Part shown: positions 9,336 through 17,604 of the stretch, piece after piece
How the letters are laid out: each line of letters opens with the position of its first letter
Numbering within the stretch: the first letter of the stretch is position 1
Assembly (NCBI GenBank): GCA_015233685.1
Contig: JADFXF010000007.1
Span: 1 to 45,542, forward strand
DNA length: 45,542 bases
Source: Nitrospirota bacterium
GTDB taxonomy: Bacteria > Nitrospirota > Thermodesulfovibrionia > Thermodesulfovibrionales > Magnetobacteriaceae
Direction: 5' to 3'
Program-made: the position numbers and the translations under genes
The notes under the pieces: generated by a model
The model's input: the letters and a program-made list of their open reading frames with translations, nothing else
Told to the model about the DNA's origin: nothing
Database searches by the model: none

Positions 9336-11672
9336 ATGAAAGGAAACAGGTGGTTAATGGCATTGGTAATGTTAATGGCAGGACTTTTCACAGCAGCGAT
9401 GGCGGCAGGAGCGCAGGTTGGCTCTGCCGATAAGACCCTCTCACCATACTTTTTCGTCAGGGGGCAGGACGACGGGATTGACAGGGTGGCGCTTAAGTCA
9501 ACGGTGGTTGACGCAAAAATCGCGGGCGTAATCGCCGATGTCACAGTGGCTCAGGTATATAAAAACGAGGGCGCTAAGCCCATTGAGGCGATTTACATAT
9601 TCCCCGCCTCCACACGCGCGGCCGTCTATGCCATGAAAATGACTATCGGAGACCGTGTCCTGCAAGCCGCGATAAAGCGGCGCGATGAGGCAAGAAAGGA
9701 CTATGAAAAGGCCAAAGAGGAGGGCAAGAGCGCCTCTTTACTTGAGCAGCAACGCCCCAACGTGTTTCAAATGAACGTGGCCAATATCCTGCCCGGCGAC
9801 GTCATAAAGATAGAGCTTAAATATACCGAGTTAATCGTGCCCACTGACGGGGTTTATGAGTTTGTATATCCCACGGTCGTCGGTCCCCGGTATTCAAACG
9901 CGTCAAAGGCCACTGCGTCGCCATCTGAACGGTGGGTGGAAAACCCATACCTGCACAAAGGCGAGGCGGCGATGTCAACCCTTGATATAACGGTAAAACT
10001 CTCGTCCCCCTTGCCTATTAGTGAACTCACCACCCCGTCACACAAGACGAGGGTGACATATAACGGCGCCGCGCTTGCCGATGTGCGTCTCGGCAACGAT
10101 GAAAGCCGTGGTGGGCTTGCTGATTTTATCCTGAAATACCGTCTTGCCGGAAAATCAATCAGTTCAGGCCTGATGCTCTATGACGACGGCGCTGATAAAT
10201 ATTTCCTCCTGATGGTAGAACCTCAAAAGGAAGTGAAGATAAATCAAATCCCACCCCGCCAGTACATGTTCATCGTTGATGTGTCCGGCTCCATGTTTGG
10301 CTTCCCTCTTGAGATTTCAAAAAAGCTCCTGAAAGATTTAATAGGCTCGCTAAGACCGACTGACACATTTAATGTGCTCCTGTTTTCTGGCAGCTCCTCT
10401 GTGATGGCGGAGAAGGCCGTACCGGCCACAACTGATAACATTCAACAGGCCTTAGCGCTCATAGAGCGGCAAAAAGGCGGCGGTGGTACTGAGCTATTGT
10501 CGGCCCTCAGACATGCCCTTTCGATGTTGTCACACGATGAGAGGGTCTCAAACACCGTTGTAATCGCCACAGACGGCTATGTTACAGTTGAAAAAGAGGC
10601 ATTTGATCTGATACGAAACAATCTTGGCAACACAAATATCTTTACGTTTGGCATTGGCACAAGCGTAAACCGCTATCTGCTTGAGGGCATGGCAAGGGTC
10701 GGCAATGGCGAACCTTTTGTGGTGTCGAAGGCCGACGAGGCTCCCGTCATGGCGGACAAGTTCAGAAGGATGATTGACACGCCAGCTCTGACAAGGATAA
10801 GCGTAGATTTCGGGCGTTTAGATACAAAGGATGTGGAGCCGGAGCATGTTGCCGATGTGCTGTCGAATCGGGCAATCGTCATATTTGGAAAGTACTCAGG
10901 GCAGCCGGAGGGTGTAATGACCGTAAAAGGTACCGCTGGAGACGGCCCTGTCACGCGGAAAATAGATGTCGGCAAGGTCCAGCCGCTAAAGGCCAACAGC
11001 GCCCTAAAATACCTGTGGGCAAGGGACCGCATAGCAAGGCTTGCTGATTACAACCGGCTTGGCCAGGACAGCGCCATTGTAAAAGAGGTTACAGATATTG
11101 GACTTAAATACAGCCTCCTGACAGACTATACATCGTTTGTTGCCGTGGATACTGAGGTCAGGCTCAAAGACGGCAAGGCCGTAACGGTTACTCAGCCGCT
11201 TCCACTTCCCGACGGGGTATCTGATTATGCGGTAGGCGGTAGCGCGGGAAGGGGCGAAATGGCGAGATATTATAAAAATGCCGCGCCTGCAGGGTCGGTA
11301 ACGCCGACTGCAGCGGTAAAGGCTCAGGTGAATGAACCAGCAACAGATGCCTTAAAACAGCCGGAGCCACCGTCGTCTGTGGAGATTATTAAACTGGTAA
11401 CCACCAGTGAAATTAACCGCGAACAGGTCAACACCGCCATTAAAGCCACCCTCTCCGCCCTCAACACGGCAGCCGCAGCCAATAGGCTCAATGGGACAGC
11501 GGTAATAAAAATAACCACCGCCCCTGACGGCAAGGTCATCAGTGCTGAAAGGATAAACGGCACTATAAGCGGCATTGACAGCCTGCTTGAGGTGCTCAAA
11601 CGGATAGTCTTTCCCCAGTCTCCAAAAGGGGCGGCAATAACTGTTACCCTGTCAATCAACAGCGGTACGTAA
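9336..11672 (+). CDS. VIT and vWA domain protein, exported
   Basis: 778 aa. An N-terminal signal peptide (hydrophobic residues 6-25, AMAAGAQ cleavage region) is followed by a VIT domain (about residues 35-170, including the LLEQQRPNVFQMNVANILPG stretch). Next comes a von Willebrand A domain from about residue 307 with a complete MIDAS: Asp315-x-Ser-x-Ser, then GGGGTELL and ATDGY. The C-terminal ~85 residues (VIKITTAPDGKVISAERING) resemble a TonB/AgmX-type C-terminal domain. Related proteins are envelope proteins similar to inter-alpha-trypsin inhibitor heavy chains, and some are sortase targets; no sorting signal is seen here. The start is fixed by GGAGGTAAG 8-16 nt upstream of the ATG. It ends at a shared bidirectional terminator. 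Confidence 0.88.
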   Translation: MKGNRWLMALVMLMAGLFTAAMAAGAQVGSADKTLSPYFFVRGQDDGIDRVALKSTVVDAKIAGVIADVTVAQVYKNEGAKPIEAIYIFPASTRAAVYAMKMTIGDRVLQAAIKRRDEARKDYEKAKEEGKSASLLEQQRPNVFQMNVANILPGDVIKIELKYTELIVPTDGVYEFVYPTVVGPRYSNASKATASPSERWVENPYLHKGEAAMSTLDITVKLSSPLPISELTTPSHKTRVTYNGAALADVRLGNDESRGGLADFILKYRLAGKSISSGLMLYDDGADKYFLLMVEPQKEVKINQIPPRQYMFIVDVSGSMFGFPLEISKKLLKDLIGSLRPTDTFNVLLFSGSSSVMAEKAVPATTDNIQQALALIERQKGGGGTELLSALRHALSMLSHDERVSNTVVIATDGYVTVEKEAFDLIRNNLGNTNIFTFGIGTSVNRYLLEGMARVGNGEPFVVSKADEAPVMADKFRRMIDTPALTRISVDFGRLDTKDVEPEHVADVLSNRAIVIFGKYSGQPEGVMTVKGTAGDGPVTRKIDVGKVQPLKANSALKYLWARDRIARLADYNRLGQDSAIVKEVTDIGLKYSLLTDYTSFVAVDTEVRLKDGKAVTVTQPLPLPDGVSDYAVGGSAGRGEMARYYKNAAPAGSVTPTAAVKAQVNEPATDALKQPEPPSSVEIIKLVTTSEINREQVNTAIKATLSALNTAAAANRLNGTAVIKITTAPDGKVISAERINGTISGIDSLLEVLKRIVFPQSPKGAAITVTLSINSGT

Positions 11673-11694
11673 ATACGGCAACGTCAAAAACCTT

Positions 11695-11723
11695 ACACCC
11701 CGCCGCTTGCGGCGGGGTGTTTT
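11695..11723. terminator. Bidirectional rho-independent terminator
   Basis: Perfect 12-bp stem ACACCCCGCCGC / GCGGCGGGGTGT with a TT loop (11695-11720). TTTT follows on the plus strand, and AAGGTTTTTG on the minus strand. It lies between the convergent VIT/vWA gene and the KimA-like permease gene and serves both. Confidence 0.88.
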
Positions 11724-13533
11724 AATCCCGTAAATGCAGTGGCACGCTTGTGGAGACCACACCCTGCTTAAACAGTATTATACCCTTTATGAATATAGCC
11801 GTTTGGTTATGGAGAAGGTGATGCCACCATTTCAGGGGGACAAACTCCGGAAGTACGACGGTGATGACGCCCTTTTGGTAACTGTTTCTGACATCGTCTA
11901 TGTAGTCCATCAGCGGTTCGATGATGGAGCGGAAAGGGGAATCAAGGATAACAAGCGGCACTCCCATACCAAATTTTGTCCATTGTGCCTTTAATTTCAT
12001 CGTAGCGGCCGGGTCAAGACACACATACACCGCAGATACGTCGTCAGATATTGCCTTGCCATACTTAATGGCGTTTAGTACTGCCATCTGGAGGCCGGAT
12101 ATGGGGATAATCACAGAGTGGTGCGCGTATTCAACTTCCGGTTCGGCGTTATCAATGGACAACTGTCTTGAGACCGATTGGTAGTGCCTGCTGATTTTCT
12201 TTGTGATTAACATTATGATTGGAATGGCTATGATAACCATCCATGCCCCGTGTATAAACTTTGTCCCGGCAATTACCACAGATACGACGCCGGTTGTCAG
12301 CGCTCCGGTGGCATTTATAATCAGGCTCTTGACCCATCCCTTGCCCTTATATTTCAGCCAGTGAACAACCATGCCCGACTGTGACAACGTAAAAGACAGA
12401 AATACGCCAACCGCGTAAAGCGGTATGAGGGCGTGTGTATCGCCGGAGAAGGCGACCATCAGGACGCCGGAAACTATGCTCAATATGATTACGCCGTTTG
12501 AGAATACGAGTTTATCGCCCCGGTTTGCCAACTGTCTTGGCAGAAAGCCGTCTTGCGCCATTATTGAGGAGAGCCGCGGGAAGTCCGCAAACGATGTATT
12601 GGCCGCAAGTATGAGTATGAGAAACGTGGTGCCCTGTATAAAGTAGTAAAAAAGTCCCTGGGAGAACACGGTCTTTGCCAGTTGAGACAGTATGGTTTCG
12701 CTCTCAGAGGGCATTATGCCGAAACGGTCTGTGAGCAGGGTTATTCCCATGAACATGACCCCAAGTATCAGGGCCATCCACGTCAGCGTGATACCGGCGT
12801 TCCTTGATTCGGGGGCTTTAAACGCCTTAATCCCGTTAGAGACAGCCTCTATACCAGTCATTGCCGTACAACCCGACGCAAACGCCCTCATAACGACAAA
12901 TATCATCATCAGGCCTGAATACGTCTGTACCTCTTTGGGGTGGGGGATGTGCGGCAGAGACGACATGCGAAACAACCCGACGCAGATAAGGACTATAATT
13001 GCGAAAATAAACATGTATGTCGGCAGTGAAAATATCTTGCCCGATTCCTTAACGCCGCGCAGATTGATGACGGTGATGACTAAGAGTGAGGCGATACATA
13101 GTATAACCGTGTAGTCATGCAAAAATGGTATCGCTGAGGTTATAGCGGCAACCCCTGAGCTGATACTAACCGCTACCGTGAGGACATAATCAATAAGCAG
13201 CGAGGACCCGGCCGCAAGCCCCGCGTTTTCGCCAAGGTTGTCCTTAGCCACAATATATGCCCCGCCCCCTGAGGGATACTCATGAATGGTCTGAAAATAC
13301 GAGATAGCCACTATCGCTATCAGGCTGGTTATGCCAATGGCGATGGGCATAGAAAAACGGAACATCCCTGACCCCGCAAGTACCAGAACAATCAGGATTT
13401 CCTCTGTTGCGTACGCCACAGAAGACAGTGCGTCCGACGAAAACACGGCGAGGCCGGTTAGCTTTGATACGCGCTCGTGTTTTTCCTTGACAGACTCAAT
13501 GGGGCTGCCGATGAGAAAAGTTTTAATAGACAT
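11722..13533 (-). CDS. KimA/YdaO-type APC-superfamily permease, probable K+ importer
   Basis: 603 aa, close to Bacillus KimA (607 aa) in length and collinear with it as I recall that sequence. Shared segments are SIKTFLIG at the N terminus, SSDALSSVAYATEEIL, GGGAYIVAKDNLGE, IPLYAVGVFLSFTLSQSGM and the C-terminal cytosolic domain ending in WWHHLLHNQTA. About 12 membrane helices precede a ~150-residue cytosolic domain. Asp34 and Tyr41 align with conserved polar residues of the KimA ion path. The known member is a high-affinity K+/H+ symporter; function here is by homology only. No c-di-AMP riboswitch is recognisable upstream. The start has no Shine-Dalgarno and sits 10 nt after a predicted -10 box. 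Transcription ends at the shared terminator. Confidence 0.85.
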   Translation of the reverse strand: MSIKTFLIGSPIESVKEKHERVSKLTGLAVFSSDALSSVAYATEEILIVLVLAGSGMFRFSMPIAIGITSLIAIVAISYFQTIHEYPSGGGAYIVAKDNLGENAGLAAGSSLLIDYVLTVAVSISSGVAAITSAIPFLHDYTVILCIASLLVITVINLRGVKESGKIFSLPTYMFIFAIIVLICVGLFRMSSLPHIPHPKEVQTYSGLMMIFVVMRAFASGCTAMTGIEAVSNGIKAFKAPESRNAGITLTWMALILGVMFMGITLLTDRFGIMPSESETILSQLAKTVFSQGLFYYFIQGTTFLILILAANTSFADFPRLSSIMAQDGFLPRQLANRGDKLVFSNGVIILSIVSGVLMVAFSGDTHALIPLYAVGVFLSFTLSQSGMVVHWLKYKGKGWVKSLIINATGALTTGVVSVVIAGTKFIHGAWMVIIAIPIIMLITKKISRHYQSVSRQLSIDNAEPEVEYAHHSVIIPISGLQMAVLNAIKYGKAISDDVSAVYVCLDPAATMKLKAQWTKFGMGVPLVILDSPFRSIIEPLMDYIDDVRNSYQKGVITVVLPEFVPLKWWHHLLHNQTAIFIKGIILFKQGVVSTSVPLHLRD

Positions 13534-13543
13534 TGCAACAGGG

Positions 13544-13573
13544 AAGATACCACAGAAGCAAAAACAAAATCAA
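13544..13573 (-). promoter_or_regulatory. Predicted promoter of the KimA-like gene
   Basis: Minus strand: -35 TTGATT (13573-13568), 18-bp spacer, -10 TATCTT (13549-13544), ATG 10 nt later. The leader would be only about 4 nt. Both boxes are imperfect (4/6 and 5/6). Confidence 0.45.
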
Positions 13574-13611
13574 GCAGGCGGGACAAACGCACCACGGTAC
13601 AAAGGATTAAA

Positions 13612-13691
13612 GACGAAGGGGGGTAACCCCCCTTCACCCGTATTTTTGCCAACGTTTTATCCCTTGATTTCCACCTGCCGCCGTTGGCGGC
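13612..13691. repeat. Interspersed hairpin repeat, copy 2
   Basis: Second copy of the element at 3211-3293: hairpin GAAGGGGGG/TAA/complement at 13615-13635, a conserved linker containing CGTTTT, and CCGCC-GTT-GGCGG at 13678-13690. It sits between the NifU-like gene and the KimA-like gene, both on the minus strand. Relative to the upstream gene its orientation is opposite to copy 1, so it behaves as an interspersed element rather than a dedicated terminator. Confidence 0.75.
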
Positions 13692-13699
13692 GTCGTAGA

Positions 13700-13927
13700 C
13701 TAAACGGCCTCTACGGCCTTCACCCCTGGCAGGTCGGCCTTGAGTTTTGCCTCAATACCGCCTTTCAGAGTCATCATAGACATCGGGCAAGACCCACATG
13801 CCCCCACCAGTTTTACCTTAACTATCCCGTCGCTTGTCACGTCAACCAACTCCACATTACCGCCGTCTCTTTGCAGGGCCGGCCTTATCTGATTCAACGA
13901 ATTTTCAACTTGCGCTCTTTCCAACAT
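13700..13927 (-). CDS. NifU C-terminal domain Fe-S scaffold protein
   Basis: 75 aa, corresponding to the stand-alone NifU C-terminal (Nfu) domain. The cluster-binding motif is GACGSCPMSMMTLKGGIE with the paired Cys of CxxC, preceded by RPALQRDGGNVELVDV. Such proteins bind and pass on 4Fe-4S clusters in the cytosol. The ATG is set by AAGGAGG on the minus strand (plus-strand 13936-13942). It is transcribed away from the endonuclease V gene, with a 50-bp divergent region between them. The neighbouring DUF362 gene encodes a 4Fe-4S protein, a possible client, but no link is proven. Confidence 0.93.
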   Translation of the reverse strand: MLERAQVENSLNQIRPALQRDGGNVELVDVTSDGIVKVKLVGACGSCPMSMMTLKGGIEAKLKADLPGVKAVEAV

Positions 13928-13940
13928 TTAGTTATCCTCC

Positions 13941-13971
13941 TTGCAGGTTTTCTGTAATTATATATTATAAT
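13941..13971 (+). promoter_or_regulatory. Predicted promoter of endonuclease V, leaderless
   Basis: -35-like TTGCAG (13941-13946), 19-bp spacer, perfect -10 TATAAT (13966-13971). The GTG start codon is 6 nt after the -10 box, where transcription would begin. The -35 overlaps the Shine-Dalgarno region of the divergent NifU-like gene. Confidence 0.55.
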
Positions 13972-13977
13972 ATAAAG

Positions 13978-14667
13978 GTGCGGGGAATAGCCAATTTTGC
14001 GGACATTATAAGCGAGGCTAAGGAAATCCAGAATTCACTGGCGGCAAAGGTAGAGATTGTAGCCCTCCACAGAGCAATAAAACTCGTGGCAGGCGTGGAT
14101 GCCTCCTTTTACGGCGATAGTGTGACAGGCAGCGCGTGTCTGTTCACATATCCTGCCCTCAATAAAGTCGGCGAGGTTTCAATAACTCAAAAGACTGCTT
14201 TCCCCTACATACCCGGGTTTTTATCCTTCAGAGAGGCCCCCGTGCTTATTGAGGCAATCAAGGCGCTAAGACACAGACCAGATGCGATAATTGTAGATGG
14301 ACAGGGAATCGCCCATCCAAGGCGAATAGGGCTTGCCTCTCACATAGGTATACTATTAAACACGGTAAGCATAGGGGCTGCAAAGTCAAGACTTATTGGC
14401 ACTTATGAAGAGCCGGGCAGGGAAAAAGGCAGCCGGAGTTATTTGTTTGACGCTGGCGACTGTGTCGGAGCCGTCTTGCGAAGCCGCACGGCGGTAAAAC
14501 CATTGTTTATTTCCCCCGGGCATCTTATTGACATTGATGGGGCGGTTGATCTGATATTAAGCTGCCTCAGCCGCTACAGGCTGCCGGAGCCGACACGCTG
14601 CGCCCACAACACCGCCGCAAGAGCCAGGTCTATCCTAAAGCGGCCATCAGTGCCGCTTTCTGAATGA
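13978..14667 (+). CDS. nfi: Endonuclease V (deoxyinosine 3'-endonuclease)
   Basis: 229 aa from GTG 13978. Cuts DNA (in some organisms RNA) one base 3' of deoxyinosine formed by adenine deamination. Conserved blocks match E. coli Nfi: GVDASF (metal-binding Asp), TAFPYIPGFLSFREAP (wedge motif and Glu), IIVDGQGIAHPRRIGLASHIG (catalytic Asp), IGAAKSRLIG and a C-terminal RLPEPTRCAH. A longer frame is open back to 13834, but that part overlaps the NifU-like gene and contains the -10 box, so the GTG directly after the promoter is the likely start; no Shine-Dalgarno is present. The last 21 nt overlap the 3' end of the convergent methyltransferase gene. Confidence 0.92.
   Translation: MRGIANFADIISEAKEIQNSLAAKVEIVALHRAIKLVAGVDASFYGDSVTGSACLFTYPALNKVGEVSITQKTAFPYIPGFLSFREAPVLIEAIKALRHRPDAIIVDGQGIAHPRRIGLASHIGILLNTVSIGAAKSRLIGTYEEPGREKGSRSYLFDAGDCVGAVLRSRTAVKPLFISPGHLIDIDGAVDLILSCLSRYRLPEPTRCAHNTAARARSILKRPSVPLSE
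14637..14659. terminator. Possible terminator hairpin in the overlapping gene ends
   Basis: Stem AAAGCGGC / GCCGCTTT with loop CATCAGT, lying inside the last codons of both convergent genes. On the minus strand TTTAGG follows, on the plus strand only CTGAATG, so any termination function is weak. Confidence 0.35.
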
Positions 14668-15438
14668 CTCATAGAGAAACACCGCCGCCGCCGCCGCCGC
14701 GTTCAGGCTGCCTGTCATGCCACACATCGGAATCGTGGCGGTTATTTCTGCCATGTTAATAATGTCAGGGGACGCGCCCACGGCCTCTTCACCAAAGACT
14801 ACGGCAAGGGGCGAGGCCATGTCTATGTCTCTGATGTCCATGCCGCCCTCCGGCACGGTTACTATGAGGCGTATGCCCCTGTCCTTGAGCCACGACGCCA
14901 GCTCCCGCTTTGCCCCCGCATACACCACTGCGATATTAAAAATCCCCCCTGCCGAGGCCCTGATGGCCTTTGGGGCGTAAGGATTGGATGTGTTTGGCAG
15001 GATAACAACCGTGTCAGTGGCAAACGCCTCCGCCGTGCGTATAATCGCGCCAAGATTGCCGGGGTCTTTAATCCCATCGCATATGACGATTTGAGGGTTG
15101 GCTGACGCAGCGATGTCCACGAAGGTGAAGTTCCTTCTTGCCCCTATGCCGGCTATACCCTGCGGGGTTTGCGTATCAGAGAGTTTTTCCATTACCTTTG
15201 GGGATACCTCCTCAGGGGTTACGCCAAGTTTATCTAATCTTTCTAAGACGGGGGTATTTGCTTCTTTGACGGCGAATTCATAGGTGAAGAAAACACTTTG
15301 AATCGCAACTCCGGCATCAAGGGCGGTGGTAAAGAGCCGCGTACCCTCAATAAAAAAGGCGTCGTTTCTATATCTGCCGTGATTGCTTTTGATGGCAACG
15401 GCATCTTTTATTTTTTCATTAGATAAAGAGGCTATCAT
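14647..15438 (-). CDS. TrmH/SpoU-family RNA 2'-O-methyltransferase
   Basis: 263 aa. The N-terminal SpoU substrate-binding domain (residues ~1-100, RNDAFFIEGTRL) and C-terminal SPOUT domain are both complete. Motif 1 is DPGNLGAIIRTAEAF, motif 2 VVFGEEAVGAS, motif 3 IPMCGMTGSLNAAAAAAVF, forming the knotted SAM site. The class methylates ribose 2'-OH of 23S rRNA or tRNA; the exact nucleotide cannot be told. In motif 3 the usual SLNVxxA reads SLNAAAAAA, encoded by a CGC/GCC trinucleotide run at 14681-14701. The start is ATG without a convincing Shine-Dalgarno. Transcribed divergently from the DUF362 gene, 75 bp apart. Confidence 0.9.
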   Translation of the reverse strand: MIASLSNEKIKDAVAIKSNHGRYRNDAFFIEGTRLFTTALDAGVAIQSVFFTYEFAVKEANTPVLERLDKLGVTPEEVSPKVMEKLSDTQTPQGIAGIGARRNFTFVDIAASANPQIVICDGIKDPGNLGAIIRTAEAFATDTVVILPNTSNPYAPKAIRASAGGIFNIAVVYAGAKRELASWLKDRGIRLIVTVPEGGMDIRDIDMASPLAVVFGEEAVGASPDIINMAEITATIPMCGMTGSLNAAAAAAVFLYESFRKRH

Positions 15439-15478
15439 TTTCTCATGCTATCGTTTTCTAATACGTCATTTTCTCGTA

Positions 15479-15508
15479 TAGACACAACCGTGTGTACTGG
15501 GTTACAAT
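15479..15508 (+). promoter_or_regulatory. Predicted promoter of the DUF362 gene, leaderless
   Basis: -35 TAGACA (15479-15484), 18-bp spacer, -10 TACAAT (15503-15508), both 5/6 matches. The ATG at 15514 is 5 nt beyond the -10 box, so the mRNA should begin at or next to the start codon. Confidence 0.65.
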
Positions 15509-15513
15509 AAACG

Positions 15514-16668
15514 ATGTTTAAGGTAATTGTCAAAGAGTCAACGTATGATTACGCCGTACTGAGGAAAGATATATTTGATATGATGGCGGCCATTGAGGAT
15601 TCCTCATCTGTCAGGATTAGTGCCGGGCAGCGGGTCATCGTCAAGCCCAATCTTCTTGCCGCCGCGCGTCCAGATAAGGCGGTGACGACCCATCCCCTGA
15701 TTATTAAAGCGGCGGTGGAGTATGTCCTGGAAAAAGGCGCGCTGCCTCAGGTCTCAGACAGCCATGCGACATTTACAAAGTTCCCTAAGTTAATCGAAGA
15801 CTGCGGTATTGCGGAGGCGCTGAAGGGCCTTCCCGTGGAGATTAAAGAGTTCACGGTATCAAAAAAAGTGTTCTCAGGCCGCGATGGAGAGGAATTCACG
15901 TCGGCGGCGCGGTATAATGCCCTTGAGCTATCAGAAGACGCCCTCGCCGCTGACATAATCATAAATCTACCAAAACTCAAGACCCATACGCAGATGGGCC
16001 TCACGCTGGCGGTTAAAAACCTCTTCGGATGTGTCGTAGGAAAGAGAAAACCTCAGTGGCATCTCAATCTTGGAGAAAACAAGGAGTTATTTGCCGGCCT
16101 TTTAGTGGAGATATACAGTGTGCTGCGGCCTGAAATCAATATTATTGACGGGATACTCGGCATGGAAGGCGATGGTCCGGGCACGTCCGGCATAGTCAGA
16201 CAAATGGGGGTTATCATGGGTAGTTCAAACGCCGTTGCCCTTGATATGGCCGTCTGCCGAATGCTTGGCGTCAGCGAGATGTCTCTGCCCACCAATAAGG
16301 CGGCAAGCGACAGGGGGCTTGCCGGAGAGTTCACGATAGATGGGGAAATGAAACATATAGAGAATTTTATCGTTCCAACTCTCACAGCCATAGTCTTTGG
16401 TCCGCCTTTTGCGAGGAAACTACTCAGAAATAATCTGACGTCCCATCCCCTGAACATCGAAGGGGCGTGTAAACTCTGTAACGAATGCGTAAAAATATGT
16501 CCTGCAAAGGCGATAGCCAACGACACAAAAAGGCTGAATTTCGACTACGATAAATGTATCAGATGCTACTGCTGTTTAGAGGTCTGCCCACACAAGGCAA
16601 TCAAGGTACATCAGCCGCTGGCGCTTCAGTCCATCAGGAAAATCGCTAAGTTGTTTAATTCCAGATAG
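15514..16668 (+). CDS. DUF362 domain protein with C-terminal 2x[4Fe-4S] ferredoxin domain
   Basis: 384 aa. DUF362 occupies residues ~1-300 (VIVKPNLLAAARPDKAVTTH; LPKLKTHTQMGLTLAVKNLFG; DGILGMEGDGPG). The C terminus has two ferredoxin motifs, CKLCNECVKICP and CIRCYCCLEVCP, each with four Cys and able to ligate a 4Fe-4S cluster. DUF362-ferredoxin proteins are widespread in anaerobes; their reaction is not established, though they are suspected cytosolic electron-transfer or metal-cofactor proteins. No Shine-Dalgarno; the start follows directly on a promoter. The aspartic protease gene lies convergently downstream. Confidence 0.9.
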   Translation: MFKVIVKESTYDYAVLRKDIFDMMAAIEDSSSVRISAGQRVIVKPNLLAAARPDKAVTTHPLIIKAAVEYVLEKGALPQVSDSHATFTKFPKLIEDCGIAEALKGLPVEIKEFTVSKKVFSGRDGEEFTSAARYNALELSEDALAADIIINLPKLKTHTQMGLTLAVKNLFGCVVGKRKPQWHLNLGENKELFAGLLVEIYSVLRPEINIIDGILGMEGDGPGTSGIVRQMGVIMGSSNAVALDMAVCRMLGVSEMSLPTNKAASDRGLAGEFTIDGEMKHIENFIVPTLTAIVFGPPFARKLLRNNLTSHPLNIEGACKLCNECVKICPAKAIANDTKRLNFDYDKCIRCYCCLEVCPHKAIKVHQPLALQSIRKIAKLFNSR

Positions 16669-16726
16669 CCGTTGCTGACAATGAGCTGGGGTTGTGCCTC
16701 AGTTTAAAGTATTTGACCGGGGTATT

Positions 16727-17185
16727 TTATAATGATAAAGAACAGCTGCCGGTTGTTCCATTATAGACAAAGACACAGTGCTTTAAAATATCACGCCCTA
16801 TCAATGCGATAAAGCCTTGTTCTTTTAGTGTGCTTCCAAATACTTTATAGACATTCACCTTTGTCAGGTTACTAAGGGTAATTCTTAGAGAGAATATATC
16901 CTGTTCTGCGCTTCCTTGAGGTGTGAGTACTTTCCCTCTGTCTATCGGTAATAACCCAAGAGATTTGATTATGGCATCATCAACGGCAGTTATTGTTGCC
17001 CCGGTGTCTATCAATCCCCATCCGGTAATAGCTGGTGGTATGACTGTTTCATTTTGCATCATAAACGTTTCCATACTGAAGGGTATTTCGATTTTTACGG
17101 GTATAACAGGGCCCCTAACCCACAACAAATCGGGTGGAGCAATGTTCACAAATGGTTCAATTGAAATAATATTATGAGTGGGCAC
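16727..17185 (-). CDS. Retropepsin-like aspartic protease
   Basis: 152 aa. The catalytic motif is Asp60-Thr-Gly-Ala-Thr in GLIDTGATITAVDD, and the second conserved hairpin reads ALIGRDILKHC, as in single-domain retropepsins that act as homodimers. No signal peptide or membrane segment is seen, so it is probably cytosolic; substrates are unknown. The start is GTG at 17185, inside the last codons of the DUF5678-like gene (14-nt overlap) with no Shine-Dalgarno, which points to coupled translation. No other membrane or peptidase gene is adjacent. Confidence 0.83.
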   Translation of the reverse strand: MPTHNIISIEPFVNIAPPDLLWVRGPVIPVKIEIPFSMETFMMQNETVIPPAITGWGLIDTGATITAVDDAIIKSLGLLPIDRGKVLTPQGSAEQDIFSLRITLSNLTKVNVYKVFGSTLKEQGFIALIGRDILKHCVFVYNGTTGSCSLSL

Positions 17186-17423
17186 GAATTAGACCAAGCG
17201 TTAATGCAGGCAACACGTAAGGAATTTCTTGTTTTACTATCTGTCTTACGAGAAACGACTGTCTGCCAAACCTTTTTACACCCTCATCGTACGCCTCTTC
17301 AAATGTTGTGAATGTATTGATTAACTGATTATCCTTGACAAGAGCGTGCTTTCCCTCATAGTATTTAAGCCACTCTTCAAGGTTTTCTTTAAAATATATC
17401 AATTCACAATCCAACATAGCCAT
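17172..17423 (-). CDS. DUF5678-like small protein, partner of the aspartic protease
   Basis: 83 aa from ATG 17423. Core segment: FKENLEEWLKYYEGKHALVK, then FEEAYDEGVKRFG and FLVRQIV. This is the pattern of DUF5678, a small cytosolic family often found just upstream of retropepsin-like proteases. Function unknown; the tight pairing suggests a partner or substrate of the protease. A longer frame to 17453 exists, but its extra ten codons contain a perfect TATAAT box, so they are promoter rather than protein. The start codon lies 6 nt after that box without Shine-Dalgarno. Confidence 0.72.
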   Translation of the reverse strand: MAMLDCELIYFKENLEEWLKYYEGKHALVKDNQLINTFTTFEEAYDEGVKRFGRQSFLVRQIVKQEIPYVLPALTLGLIRAHS

Positions 17424-17429
17424 ACGTTT

Positions 17430-17458
17430 ATTATAACTCAACCATGTCATCACGTCAA
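17430..17458 (-). promoter_or_regulatory. Strong predicted promoter of the DUF5678/protease pair, leaderless
   Basis: Minus strand: -35 TTGACG (17458-17453), 17-bp spacer, -10 TATAAT (17435-17430), 6 nt to ATG 17423. It is the closest match to consensus among the leaderless promoters here and decides the start of the downstream gene. Confidence 0.75.
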
Positions 17459-17604
17459 CCCCTGATCTGAAATATTTACGTAATAAATGATTTTGAGAAA
17501 AACAGATGCCAGATGAGCCGCCATTGACTTGAGTATTTAGTGAATGCTGTGATAGAATTCGTCAGTTGTTTTTATTTGCAGCTTAGTTGTTTTTGGGGGA
17601 TGTT

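Noticed and set aside
13534-13699. c-di-AMP (ydaO) riboswitch before the KimA-like gene
   Set aside because: Some kimA genes have one, but here a promoter lies only 10 nt before the start and the rest is the hairpin repeat; there is no room for a riboswitch leader.
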